A DNA stretch of 64,000 nt, from NCBI GenBank assembly GCA_020152595.1, contig JAIGNY010003262.1, positions 218,501 to 282,500 of the forward strand. The letters run 5' to 3'. Positions 1-9,992 of the stretch are shown here, one piece after another. Positions within the stretch are counted from its first letter, which is position 1, and each line of letters begins with the position of its first letter. A program made the position numbers and the translations under genes. A model generated the notes under the pieces. The model was not told the DNA's origin. It searched no databases and worked only from the letters and a program-made list of their open reading frames with translations. Source of the DNA: Chiridota heheva (lineage: Eukaryota > Echinodermata > Holothuroidea > Apodida > Chiridotidae).

Positions 1-38
1 TTTCAAATAATATGAATTGTATCGTGGAAATCACTCAC

Positions 39-240
39 CAGCCGTTTTGTTTTCGGGAATTGTTTCTTCGGACTCAGTGATGAAACTAGGGAAAATGGGC
101 AGAGACCTAGATTTCTTCCTGCAGCAACGCCGTATTACGGATAAAATACATCCACTCCCCACATCATCATCATCATCATCATTATCAGATGAAATGCTTT
201 CGCCCTCTGCTAGTCTGGGAAAATCATAGTAATTCTCCAT
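39..240 (-). CDS. Candidate first coding exon of a divergent gene (partial, unknown product)
   Basis: A - strand reading frame opens with ATG at 240-238 and runs 67 codons plus one base to a good donor (CTG|GTGAGT, with GT at 38-37). The ATG has G at -3 and G at +4, and an in-frame TAA lies just upstream. The peptide starts MENYYDFPRLAEGE, has a run of aspartates encoded by an ATC repeat, then a basic, cysteine-containing stretch (RRCCRKK). I do not recognise the family and see no domain. The rest of the gene would lie left of the window. Start context, upstream stop and donor support it, but one short exon could be chance. Confidence 0.42.
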
Positions 241-1104
241 ATCTTGATTTTTTTAGCTCAAAAGTGTAATAATAAACGTGTTCAACGATTACTAATTTAG
301 GTATGATCATAGTTTTGTCGTTTGTTTGCCATGTATTGTTACTTGCCAACGAGATATCAGTGCGTGTAACGCATGAATCTATGGAAAACGCGCGCGGTTT
401 CTAACTTGTTATCACAAAGAAGACTTGCGTAGATGTCTTAAGCGCTGTGTGTCGTCAATTTTAGTAAAGTTATAACCAATCATCAATGAGGAATTGTGAC
501 AGAATAAAGAGCATTTAATGTGACACAATACGCGTATGCAGAGCGCACACTTGCAAAAAAGTATATGCACCACGCACGGTATATGTATAATCATCCAATC
601 ACCAGTCAAGAAATGGTACACATATCGAGCGCATTGAAAATACGCGCTTGGTTTTGCCTCCACGTGCGAGTATCAGAAATGAGCATTGCGAAATCATTGA
701 TTGCTCGTTTATTGAGCTTGAAAATTCTACCATGGGCCATTCTCTGGCTGGTCACACACGCAATGTAACAGAGAATGGCTCCAGTGGACACCTGTCACAT
801 GTTATAGTCACCTGACATTAACCGTGCACACAACGCGCGCCCACTTATGTAAAAGCTCCGCCCTGTTTTTACATAATATGGGATACGGCTGTTGTTAGAT
901 TCCAATTGTTTCAACAACATGGTTAGTTGACCCCACACGTCACTTCCGTTTAATATTTGCTCATACTTTGAAAGGCTTTTTTCTCGTTTTGTGCGTAAAG
1001 TGTAGAGCTGTTGAATTTGGTGGGGATAGAGATGAGACAACAGTTACTTTTAGAGCATTTGTGAAAAACCTAATTCATTCAATCAAATCAAAAAATGATG
1101 GAGC
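241..1104. other. 5' flank of the divergent candidate gene, no gene seen
   Basis: No convincing coding region. The stretch has more CpG and CGCG tracts (around 385-395, 530-545 and 830-842) than the sequence to its right. That would suit a promoter region for the - strand candidate, but no core promoter element can be assigned. A perfect 11-bp inverted repeat (GCCATTCTCTG at 736-746, complement at 769-779) could form a hairpin. Confidence 0.3.
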
Positions 1105-1230
1105 ACGAAACACTCGGTATACAATACCAAGAGTTTGAATCACCGTTGTGGGCGAAACACTCGGTATACAATACCAAGCGTTTGAACCACCGTTGTAGGT
1201 GAAACACTCGGTATACAATACCAAATATTT
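1105..1230 (+). repeat. 47-bp tandem array, left part
   Basis: Nearly three copies of a 47-bp unit containing CGAAACACTCGGTATACAAT followed by ACCAAGNGTTTGAATCACCG. The array breaks off in ACCAAATATTT where a LINE begins and resumes at 1841, so this is one array split by insertion. Confidence 0.9.
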
Positions 1231-1840
1231 AACATAGCATAACATAACAAGATTGTGGGATAAGAAGGGTAGTCACCCCATAAAAAGCTCAAACTAACAC
1301 CAAAACCATCACACACACAAAAAGAAGAGAAATTCAAAGACGCCCACAGTTAGTAAAGAACTTATCAATGTTGACTTTGTAATTGTGAACAGAATTGGAG
1401 CTAACTACCCATCTAGGCAAACCATTCCACTCAATAACAACTCTTTGCGAAAAGCTAAAACGTTTAAAATCTATCAGTGATTACTCTTTGGTCAACTTCA
1501 AACTGTTACCACGTGTCACATGAGTATTAGCGAAACATGCAAGAAATAACAGGAAGTCAAAGCACTACTACCAGATATAAACTTATCCTTCTCGTAATAG
1601 GGACTCCATGCCTGAATAGCACATTCAAGGTGAGGCCTGACTAACTGCTTATACAAATTAGGAACAACCTCTCTACCAAGAAAAACAAATTCTTCTAATC
1701 AAACCAAGCATCCTGTTGGTCCTTGCAGCTGCTAAAGCACTTTGTTTAGAAGGCTTCAGATTGCTAGTAAGGCAGTAAGGACAACAGCTAGATCCCTTTC
1801 TTGATCAACACAACCAAGATTTGAACCATTCATGCAGAAA
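1231..1840 (-). mobile_element. CR1-like LINE 3' fragment inserted in the 47-bp array
   Basis: On the - strand this matches the element at 5725-6320, which encodes the C-terminal end of a non-LTR retrotransposon reverse transcriptase. The left edge carries a short-repeat tail (TAACATAGCATAACATAACA), which is the element's 3' terminus read on the + strand. The coding part is broken by indels and stops. It lies exactly between two blocks of the same 47-bp array, so it inserted after the array had formed. Confidence 0.8.
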
Positions 1841-2260
1841 TTTGAATCACCGTTGTGAGCGAAACACTCGGTATACAATACCAAGTGTTTGAATCACCGT
1901 TGTATGCGAAACACTCGGTATACAATACCAAGTGTTTAAATCACCGTTGTGGGCGAAACACTCGGTATACAATACCAAATGTTTAAATCACCGTTGTGGG
2001 CGAAACACTCGGTATACAATACCAAGTGTTTAAATCACCGTTGTGGGCGAAACACTCGGTATATAATACCAAGTGTTTGAATCACCGTTGTGGGTGGAAC
2101 ACTGTATGCAATACCAAGTGTTTAAATCACCGTTGTGGGCGAAACACTCGGTATATAATACCAAGTGTTTGAATCACCGTTGTGGGTGGAACACTGTATG
2201 CAATACCAAGTGTTTGAATCACCGTTGTGGGCGAAACCCTCGATATACAATACCAAGTGT
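1841..2260 (+). repeat. 47-bp tandem array, right part
   Basis: About nine further copies of the 47-bp unit seen at 1105-1230. Some are a 44-bp variant in which CGAAACACTCGGTATAC is replaced by GGAACACTGTATGC. Full and short variants alternate towards the right end, so blocks of more than one unit were copied together. Open frames across the array are by-products of the repeat. Confidence 0.92.
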
Positions 2261-3590
2261 ATTACAATATCGGGCTTCTTAACAAAGTAAAGATTTTTTT
2301 AATGTTGGTAATTATGACAAAGGTTTTTAAAGGCTTCAAACAGTAAAATAAAGGTAAATAAAGGTCAAACAAATATAAGTTAATTCATAACATATTTCAA
2401 TTTCTTGACTTAAATTTCAATGTTTTCTGGGTTTCAGTGGGAACCTCTCAAAATGAGACCAAACTTAGATGCACTGCCATTTTCAAGAAAGTCCGCAACA
2501 TGACTCCTTCCAGCATCCAGCTCCCTGCAGAGCGTAATGGAAGACATACAAGACAAAACCTAGGCACGTACCCATATAATAACTTCTCCATCTTTCAACC
2601 ATTTTTGCTCTTTATACTCCAAATCAATTAGAGAATGGAACATACATCCGTCACACAACTGCGCAATAACTGACATTAAGGTATATATTCGAAACAAGTC
2701 TAGCAGACATAAATCTCCAGAAATTAGTTAGAAAGGCACACTTTAGAGTTTAAATGCATGGCGCTGCACTTCCACACTGACATATGTGTGATAACCATCG
2801 AAGATGTTTTGCAGTTTCAACCAGAACCAGAATCGGCATTTGTTAGTGTCTCGGGGCAGTTACCAGCTACCACCAGTCAGTCAAAAGTTCATAATGCCAA
2901 TAATTCCTGACCCCCTCCCAAAGCATTTGGGCATTTAAAATCCTCTTAAATCATGTTCAGAAACACTAAGGTTCACGTTTGTATGCTAGATAATTTTACT
3001 GTGGTGGCAGGGCCCTTGTTTTTGTTAAAAATGACTAGTTTCCACAGTCCACACAATTTCACAAATGACCTCAGCCCCACTAAGATGCAGCTGAGGTTTA
3101 AAGATTTTATATTTTTGACCCTCTAGATGTTAAGTAATTGTACTTCCAGGTTTTGAATTGAAACATTCAACATGTTCATAAATAGCATACCACAACTGTG
3201 AATTTATCAAAGCAGTGTAATATTGTTCAAGATGTCATATAAACATGAACTTAAATTGTATCAATACCTAGATTGACTTAATGATGGATGATGGAACACA
3301 TTTTTCACTACTCCCCATTTTGGAGACCAGTGTCTTTGTAAAAATAGGCCTTTTGCTCCCTGGACCCCCAAGCTTCCACATATTGATTGTTGAAAGTTAC
3401 CTCAAATCAAAATATTTAACATAACTGTATAACGTGAAAACTAAGCAAACAGGGGTCCTCAGATTATTATTCAGAAAAGCATCATTTTGTTCGCAAAAAT
3501 AAATGAAACTCAGTATATCAGCAGGCCTAGAAATTAGACCAGATGGCCCAAATTTACACCCTGTCTTCAGCAAGTCAGTGGCAGAACCCA
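2261..3590. other. Intergenic stretch, no gene seen
   Basis: AT-rich sequence with no splice-bounded frame or recognised repeat. Two short open frames (2437-2631 +, 3397-3606 -) resemble nothing I know and are treated as chance. Confidence 0.4.
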
Positions 3591-3594
3591 AATT

Positions 3595-4330
3595 TAAGGC
3601 GCTCAACGAGTGAAATTTGTGGCATTTTGCTTGATGTTTGTGTTACTTTCTTCACTTTTTCAATAAAAAGATAAATAACGGAAGTTCAATATATTTTAAT
3701 ACAACACTTGTTTTAATCTATGTAAAGGCGCATGTTTTAATCTTTACAAAGAAAATGGGAGATGGCTAGTCAGTTATGTCATGACAATGGCCCGGGCCCA
3801 AATAGTAAGTTTTGCCCTTCATGGCCCTTTTCAAAGATGCCCCACTAATGAAATTTGGGATGGTTCGCACACTCGAGAAAAGTCTTATTTTAAAGAGTAT
3901 TTACAAATTATAAGCTGGGAAAACAAAGGTAATCAGAGGTAAAGGCCTTTAGGTATTAGCAAGTCCAATAGGTCGGGCTGGTGGGTCCCCAGCTTTGTGT
4001 TTAAGAGAAATTTAGAATAGCGTGTTCGCGCAAAGCGCGTGAAATTTCACAATTGTTGTCTTTTAAGGCGATATTTGTGTTACTATCTTTAATGAAAAGA
4101 TAGTCTTTGAAGAAAAAGTTTTGAAATGTTTCAAAGGACAGGTATCTTCTATCAAAATGGCCCTCAACCTTGTGTTAGGGGAAACTTTTAGAATAGGTAT
4201 GCGCGCGAAGCCCGTGAAATTTCACAATTATAGTCTTTTTAGGGCAAAATTTATGTTACTTTCTTTAATGAAATGATAATGCAGATATATGGTCTGCGAA
4301 TAATTTTTTCTTCAATATTTGAAATGGCAG
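3595..4330 (+). repeat. Diverged repeat units with GCGC hairpins and a GTGAAATTTCAC palindrome
   Basis: Three related blocks, near 3600-3690, 4020-4110 and 4190-4280, share GTGAAATTTCAC or a remnant of it, then a TTTGTGTTACTTTCTTTAATG-like segment and AAAAGATAA. The second and third are preceded by GCGC-spacer-GCGC (GCGCAAAGCGC, GCGCGAAGCCC). The units are about 170 bp or more apart and diverged. The origin is unknown; they could be the inside of an old transposon. Confidence 0.55.
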
Positions 4331-4877
4331 GCTACTTCTCTAAAACGGGCACTCGTTTACTTTGAAAGGGCAGTTTTCCTTCTAAAAAGGACACTTTTCC
4401 TCCCGAAAAAAGTGAGCTTTTTAAACTTTTGAGAAAAGTGGGAGGAGTCCCCTCTGTGCTTCCCGGTTCCGCCACATATGCCAACCTGACGTATAAATAT
4501 ATTTTTCATTTATCACTTACAATCTGGCATGAGTATAAATCTCTAATTTCAAAGAAAATTAAGAATAAACACTCACACTGATGCTTTAGAAATATTTCTC
4601 CAAAGTTACGAAAGTTTGCTGAAGCTAGAAAAACTAGAATCTTTTCTTTTTAATTTTCAAAATCATAATAACGTAATTCTCAAATTGGCCAAATTGTGAA
4701 AAATGCTTCATGACTCTCTATTTGAAATAATGATTTGCTCTCACGAGGTTTTGATATATTGTTATCACATTTATACATTTATCAAAGGCTGGTTAATAAA
4801 TACTCTCGCCCCAAACCCACATAATGAAGGAAGGTCCTAATTCTCTCTATACCTGCTTATAGGTCAAGGTAAAAACT
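4331..4877. other. Intergenic stretch, no gene seen
   Basis: AT-rich, without a recognisable coding frame or repeat. Confidence 0.35.
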
Positions 4878-5435
4878 TAAAGAACTAGTTCAAAGGTTAA
4901 GCAAGTCCATCTTATTTGAAAGAAGACTTCAAAAGAAACAGATTTAGGGACAAAAATATTCAAAAACTTATTCCGTTAAAGAGATAATTAAGTTTAAAAT
5001 TTGGTGTCATTTGTGTACAAATGTCAGAAATCAGACTAGTTTTGACGTCATAACCTCGGATTCCTCAAATTTTATATTATATTTTTGTGACTTCAAAGCC
5101 ATTGGATATGTCCTGAAAGTAGTAAAACAGAATGTAACAACAATTATTTTAATTTACCACGTGAAGAAATTTCAATGAATAATATTTCAAATAGTAAACA
5201 AGTTAAATCAATTTCCTTTTAAATAATTGTTCAGAATGTGAGGGTGCCAAACTTTGATAGTAGACTTACTACTTCAGTTATTTCTACAAAAGTGAGACAG
5301 TGTTTGAATATCTTGAATAAGAGTATCTTGAGTAAGATTTTTAAAATAATGCTTGCTTCACCATTTTGTTTCTGTTAAAGTCTTCTTTTCATATATGAGG
5401 CAAGCTTGCGTCAGATCACTGAACTAACCTTTTAA
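4878..5435 (+). mobile_element. MITE family M1, copy 1 (long terminal inverted repeats)
   Basis: Related along its length to 14803-15386 and, in the opposite orientation, to 41638-42168. The ends are inverted relative to each other over roughly 100 bp. The left arm contains TTCAAAAGAAACAG and TTATTCCGTTAAAGAGATA; the right arm contains the complement of similar sequence (CACCATTTTGTTTCTGTTAA). There is no coding capacity. This fits a non-autonomous foldback DNA transposon. Target-site duplication is not resolved; TTAA lies at or near the outer edges. Confidence 0.7.
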
Positions 5436-5724
5436 TTGTCGGCAGCCTCAGACGGATACAGTAAAATTTGCTCGTGTATTACACTGTATACAGATTCTTT
5501 AAGCATAGCCTACATAAATATGTATAAAGAAATATATTTCATATGATTCTGACTTTATATACACAGCGCAGGAGGCCATAGATTAAGCCTGGATTAGGCG
5601 GCAGCTAGGGTCCAAGAACAAAAACAAAGAAAGAAATCCTCTTTGATGTGAGAGACTTTACATGCAAGTTGTGGCATGTGCGCTGGTCAATACTGATCAA
5701 TTGTAAAAACCAGTATCCTGTTTT

Positions 5725-6320
5725 AATATAACATAACATAGCATAATATAATATAACAAGATGACGGACTAAGAAGGGTGAGTCACCCCATAAAAAAAAC
5801 CCCACCTAACACCACCACCACCAAAAAAAAAAAAAAAAAAGAAAGAAATCAAAGACGCCAAGAGATAGAAAAGAACTTATCGATGTTGACTTTGAAATTG
5901 TGAACAGAATTGGAGTTAATGCACTCAGGCAAACTCTTTCCGAAAAGCTAAAGCGCCAAATATTTATCCGTGAAAGCTTTTTGGTCAACTTCAAACTGTT
6001 ACCACGTGTCACATGATGATTAGTTGAAACATGCAAGAAATTACAGGAAGTTAAAGCATCACTACCAGATAGGAATTTAAAAACCTGAATCATATCGCCA
6101 CGTACTCTTCTCAACTTAAGCGTAGTCAAACCAAGAATTTGCAACCTAGATTCATAAGAGAGATTCCTTACTTCGGGAATAAGTCTAGTAGCTCTTCGCT
6201 GAACCTGCCCTGAAATAAATTTACCCTTCTCATAAAAAGGACTTCCAAGCCTGAATAGCATACTCAAAGTGAGGCCTGACTAACTGCTTATACAAATTAA
6301 GAACAAACCCTCTACCAAGA
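5725..6320 (-). mobile_element. CR1-like LINE, 3' end with reverse transcriptase C-terminus
   Basis: The - strand frame at 6267-5806 encodes the post-catalytic end of a CR1/jockey-type reverse transcriptase. It shows the typical QRRATRLIPEVRNLSYESR block followed by LGLTTLKLRRVRGDMIQVFK. The catalytic domain and endonuclease are absent, so this is a usual 5'-truncated copy. The frame runs into an A/C-rich simple tract and the element ends in an ATAAC/ATAGC short-repeat tail at 5725-5762. The same family occurs at 1231-1840 and 7087-7310, also on the - strand. Confidence 0.88.
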
Positions 6321-6629
6321 AAACTAAATTTTCTTTTGGAGTATTTGAAAGGAGTATTTCTCTTTTGAATATTTGGTATGGCTTAACCCTCAGTAAAGCT
6401 TTGGAGAAATTTCAGTTAAGAGAGGTCACGTGAACACGTCCTACCCCACACATTACAATGTGAGCCGTTAAAGTGATTGGAAAGGGCATGTCACACCCCA
6501 GGTGCCCATCAAAAGTGATCTTAAGTAGATCAATTGTCAAAAGCTGTCTATTCCAAAAACTAGTTGTTTAGTTTTAATTGCTGGTGGAGAATAAATGAAC
6601 GAATTTTTTTCCATTATGTTCATGTTTTT

Positions 6630-7080
6630 TTTTTTTTTGATGAAGGCTTAACGACAGCGGGTCAATTGATCACTTCAGATTTAGAAAAAAAAAGACAATA
6701 GCAGGAGTCTGAGAGAAGTACGGGGACTAATAGCCAGGAAGCTGGGATCGAAAGAGGAAGTGCATAGGTACAACAAAGGCGTCAATGTAGGTAGAGGGAT
6801 GGGAAAGGAGGGCTAAATATGGTTGTACAAGAAAGCATGATGAAGGAAGAACATAATTTTATCCGAAGGTTTTTTCTGGAAGAGCTCGGCTATGGAGTTG
6901 TAAGAGGTGAGAGAAGTTCTAGAGAGGTTGTACAGGGGGCAGGCAAGAAGGACGTGGTGGACTTTGAGGGGGCAATGGCAATTGTTACAGAAAGGTAGGA
7001 CTCGTATACAGATTTGTTAGGAGAAAATACAATCTGTCAACCAGTCCGGCAAACCAGGGCGGATTAAGAGACGGTGAAGT
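6630..7080 (-). mobile_element. I-like LINE 3' end (inverse orientation)
   Basis: Reverse complement of the 3' end shared by 10805-11235, 17040-17960, 56230-58072 and 61311-61610. Marks include GATGAAGGCTTAACGACAGC (complement of the usual CGTTAAGCCYTCATC end), the AAACATGATGAAGG-type block and the GGGGGCAGGCAAGAAGGA block. Only the 3' end is left and it does not code. Confidence 0.75.
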
Positions 7081-7086
7081 CTCAAC

Positions 7087-7310
7087 CTGGCAGCATATTA
7101 CATAGCATAACACAATAAGGTGACGGGCTAAGAAAGGTTATAGCCCAAAGCAGGGAGTTGGAATAGCCAAACTAACACCATCATTACATAAGAAAAATCC
7201 CTGCTCAGAGTTAGTAAATAACTTATATATGTTGACTTTAAAATTGAGAACAGAATTGTAGCTAACCACCCCACACTAAGGCAAGCCATTACACTCATTG
7301 GCAACTCGGG
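7087..7310 (-). mobile_element. CR1-like LINE 3' terminus, short copy
   Basis: Matches the 3' ends at 1231-1500 and 5725-5960: the tail ACATAGCATAACACAATAAGG, the GGGCTAAGAAAGG block, and the GTTGACTTTAAAATTGAGAAC block. It abuts the I-like LINE end at 6630-7080 on the left and a tRNA-like SINE head on the right, so three repeats sit end to end. Confidence 0.75.
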
Positions 7311-7400
7311 AATAAGGTAGCTTAGTTGGTAGAGCAAACGACTGAGATGCTGGAAGTACCAGTTTCAAGCCTCATTAAGATCTAGTATGTTTTTCCACAG
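7311..7400 (+). mobile_element. tRNA-like SINE head
   Basis: An A-box-like TAGCTTAGTTGG at 7318-7329 and a B-box-like AGTTTCAAGCC at 7361-7371 lie at the right spacing for a pol III promoter inside a tRNA. The flanks do not pair as an acceptor stem, so I read it as a tRNA-derived SINE and not a functional tRNA gene. Its 3' limit is unclear; an LTR begins at 7486. Confidence 0.5.
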
Positions 7401-7485
7401 CTATGTAGACAGATACGCCGATCATCAAGGCGAAAGTACGTCATTTGCAGCTCCTGCACCCCCATCCACATTCAGCTGTTAGGAG

Positions 7486-7646
7486 TGTGATGTATCCTAG
7501 TATTGCTTTGCTACTGCCAGGGTTGGCCCCTGTTGACCTCTGAGTAATTTGTACTTGAACTTCCGGAGAATAATCGACTTGTAGGCCTACAATGGTATCC
7601 ATTTTCGTGTCTCGTGTCATCCTTAAAGCTTAGCCGATATATCACA
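7486..7646 (+). mobile_element. Ty3/gypsy-type LTR
   Basis: A 161-bp segment starts TGTGAT and ends ATCACA, the inverted TG..CA edges of an LTR. Five bases further on is TGGCGACGAGGATGGG (7651-7666), a sequence often found as primer-binding site directly after the 5' LTR of marine invertebrate Ty3/gypsy elements. Integrase sequence lies about 95 bp downstream. I see no second LTR, so this is a remnant. Confidence 0.68.
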
Positions 7647-7739
7647 TTTCTGGCGACGAGGATGGGGTTCGAACCCACATGCACGCGTGCATAGCACTAC
7701 CTGGTGGGTAGTATCCACCAGGTTCAGACAAAAATGAGG

Positions 7740-7878
7740 CTGAAATCCATCACGAACAACACATATGCAGTATGAAGGGATTTGCCCGGAGTTACATATG
7801 GTGGCCGGGATTACATACAGACATTGAGGGTATGGTCAAGACATGTAACACCTGTCTATCCGTCGTAAGTGACTCCCT
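7740..7878 (+). pseudogene. Ty3/gypsy integrase zinc-finger fragment
   Basis: The + frame beginning GAAATCCATCACGAA reads EIHHEQHICSMKG, then ARSYIWWPGLHTDIEGM, then VKTCNTC. This is the HHCC zinc-binding N-terminal domain of a Ty3/gypsy integrase, with the conserved YxWWPG block. Nothing of gag, protease, reverse transcriptase or the integrase core remains. The LTR, primer-binding site and integrase finger lie within about 400 bp, so most of the element's interior has been lost. Confidence 0.8.
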
Positions 7879-9230
7879 CAGTACCATTACAAACATTTAA
7901 CGATTTCGCCTTCATACTTTCTTGAATGGGACAAACCCAGGAGTTGTTATTTGGACCAAATAACAACTCCCTGTACAAACCTATCCAAAACACCATCCAA
8001 AACATTAGTTCGGAAAACATCCTATGTTTCAAAAGGAGCTAACTTTACAAAACAGAGAAGCCCAATCGAATGACAAAATTATTCTAAAATGAAACTATTT
8101 TATTAGCTGGAGAAGCCTTTTTGAAACAAAACAGATCAAAACTAATGAGTCATGGTCACTACACTTTACCTTATAACTACTTACGTGCACATTTCTAATG
8201 ATAGGGGCCCAGGCCTACTACTATCTTCACTACTGAAAATCAGATCGAAATCAACCACTTTGTTGAGCCCCTAATCCTCTACCCCTCCCTCTTGCAATAG
8301 TTTTATCTTCGTCTTCGTCTTTGCCTTCGTCGTATTTACAGTCCCCCATCTTCCCCTTTCTGGTACAAAAACAGACTTGGACTTGCATTTATCATAAATC
8401 TCCATTCGGCAAATAATTAGTTTAATGCTACCTTTTGACGTATTTACGACGATTCAGCGAAGACTTCGTGACAAAGAGTTAATGTAGGAATAATAATGAA
8501 ACAATAGAGGTAAAGCATAGGATATTGATATAATAGACAAGTTTAGCTGAACTTTTCTAATTTTCTATTTGTGGATTGTGTTTGCGGAGTAGGCCTATTT
8601 ATAGTTTTTATCTTTTAAAATTCGTTATTGATTTTTAACTAGCCGATTACGCTACAACTAAACAACTGCTTTGTTTAAACTTTCATTTTCACAAAGTTTT
8701 AGAAAGCAAGGTCTCATCACGTACATTACACTTAATCCCGTAGCCCTTGGTGCTTTCTGCTTTAAAAATCAGTGCTTTTTACCCTTCAGTACCGTTTTTA
8801 GAGGCGCAGAGCACCGATTTTCTATCTGAACTTCTGAAGACTGAAGTAGAGTTGGCATAGCCTAGTAGTAGGCCTAATTGTTGTTAGTGGGCCTAGGCCT
8901 ACTAACTTGTTAGCATGGTCTCTATGCATTTCTGTTTGTAAAAAGCTGCACCGTTTTTTTGGAGCCAACACAATGTACTGTATGCGAAAATTTATACACC
9001 TTAAAATTTCAAAACTAAATGTTTCACAAGATAGCAACTAAGTTAGTCTGATAAAACAATTACCTTATTTATTTTATTTTAGAATTTAAAGCCACTTTTC
9101 TAACACTTTCTTTGCCATTTTGTTGTTCACGGCTTCAGAAATGTAATGGTAGTTAGCCTCAGTGTGTATTTGGAACATGCTCGGGCGAAATCTATGCGCT
9201 CTGTCACATGAGCAGATACGCTTTATTAAT
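7879..9230. other. Intergenic stretch, no gene seen
   Basis: AT-rich, with several AGGCCTA/TAGGCCT motifs (around 8210, 8590 and 8870-8900). A CTTCGTCTTCGTC run lies near 8310. I see no supported gene or repeat family. Confidence 0.4.
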
Positions 9231-9992
9231 GCACTTGTCAGTTGTATGACTCACCCCTACTACCCCTGGCAATGTCAGTCAAAGGTGAGTCATTGACATA
9301 TGAGAAAGTGACTCACATGGGCATCATTGTATCAAATTGTCAGTCACCAGAGTGACTCAGGGGTAAGTCAATTTACTTCAGACCCATTGACTTTGTACAT
9401 AGGTTAGTGATTTTGGGTAAGCCATTTTCATAAGAAACTGAGGGGTGCGTCAATGTTCACTGGTTACCAATAAAATCCCGAATAACATATAGAATTGCAT
9501 CATATGTCTACAAATGTCTTCATGATCTGGCTCCTTCATATCTTAAAGAACTCATCATTATACGTACAGGTCGAACAGGTTTACGCTCTTCTTCTAACAC
9601 CATGGGCATTCTCCTCGACATTCCTCTCACAAAACGCAGAACATTTAAAGACAGGTCGTTTGCTGTAGCTGCCCCTGTCACATGGAATAGTTTGCCATCT
9701 TCTCTTCGTTGCATCAATAACTACGATAATTTCAAACGGGAACTAAAAACTGTTTTGTTCACCCAGGCTTTTTTATAATTGTTTGTGTTTATCTTTATCC
9801 TATGAACTTTATTAACTTTATGAACAGTTTTATTTTTTTTCTGTACAGCGCCGCTGAATGTGCATTGTATAGATATTGAGCGCTATATAAATATATAAAC
9901 ATAAACATAATGTAAATGTTTGACCACCCACTTTAGTGCAATGACTCACCTTGTCTGGGGGTGTAGGGGTGAGTCACACAATTGACAAGTGC
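9231..9992. mobile_element. Foldback DNA element with AP-1-like heptamers, split by an L2-like LINE
   Basis: The ends are inverted repeats of about 36 bp: GCACTTGTCAGTTGTATGAC then TCACCCCTAC at 9231-9260, with the complement at 9957-9992. Inside and within the arms are six exact TGACTCA/TGAGTCA heptamers (9247, 9286, 9309, 9353, 9942, 9970). The middle (9437-9906) is occupied by a LINE 3' end, a later insertion. There is no transposase. The superfamily is unknown and a clear target-site duplication is not visible. Confidence 0.72.
9437..9906 (+). mobile_element. L2-like LINE 3' end
   Basis: The + strand encodes the C-terminal end of a non-LTR reverse transcriptase: an ITYRIASYVYKCLHDLAPSY block, then LLDIPLTKRRTFKDRSFAVA and PVTWNSLPSSLR, ending near 9776. 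This order is typical of L2/CR1-group proteins. The 3' tail has GAGCGCTATATAAATATAT, like L2-type ends. The catalytic domain is missing. It lies inside the foldback element at 9231-9992. Confidence 0.85.

Noticed and set aside
412-1040. Several 60-83 codon frames on both strands in the left flank
   Set aside because: Overlapping on both strands, no domain and no splice-phase support.
1841-2260. CRISPR-like array
   Set aside because: The repeated units are contiguous with no unique spacers, and the setting is a spliced animal genome. It is a minisatellite.
7318-7385. Functional tRNA gene
   Set aside because: A- and B-box-like sequences are present, but the acceptor and anticodon stems do not pair. 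It fits a SINE head better.
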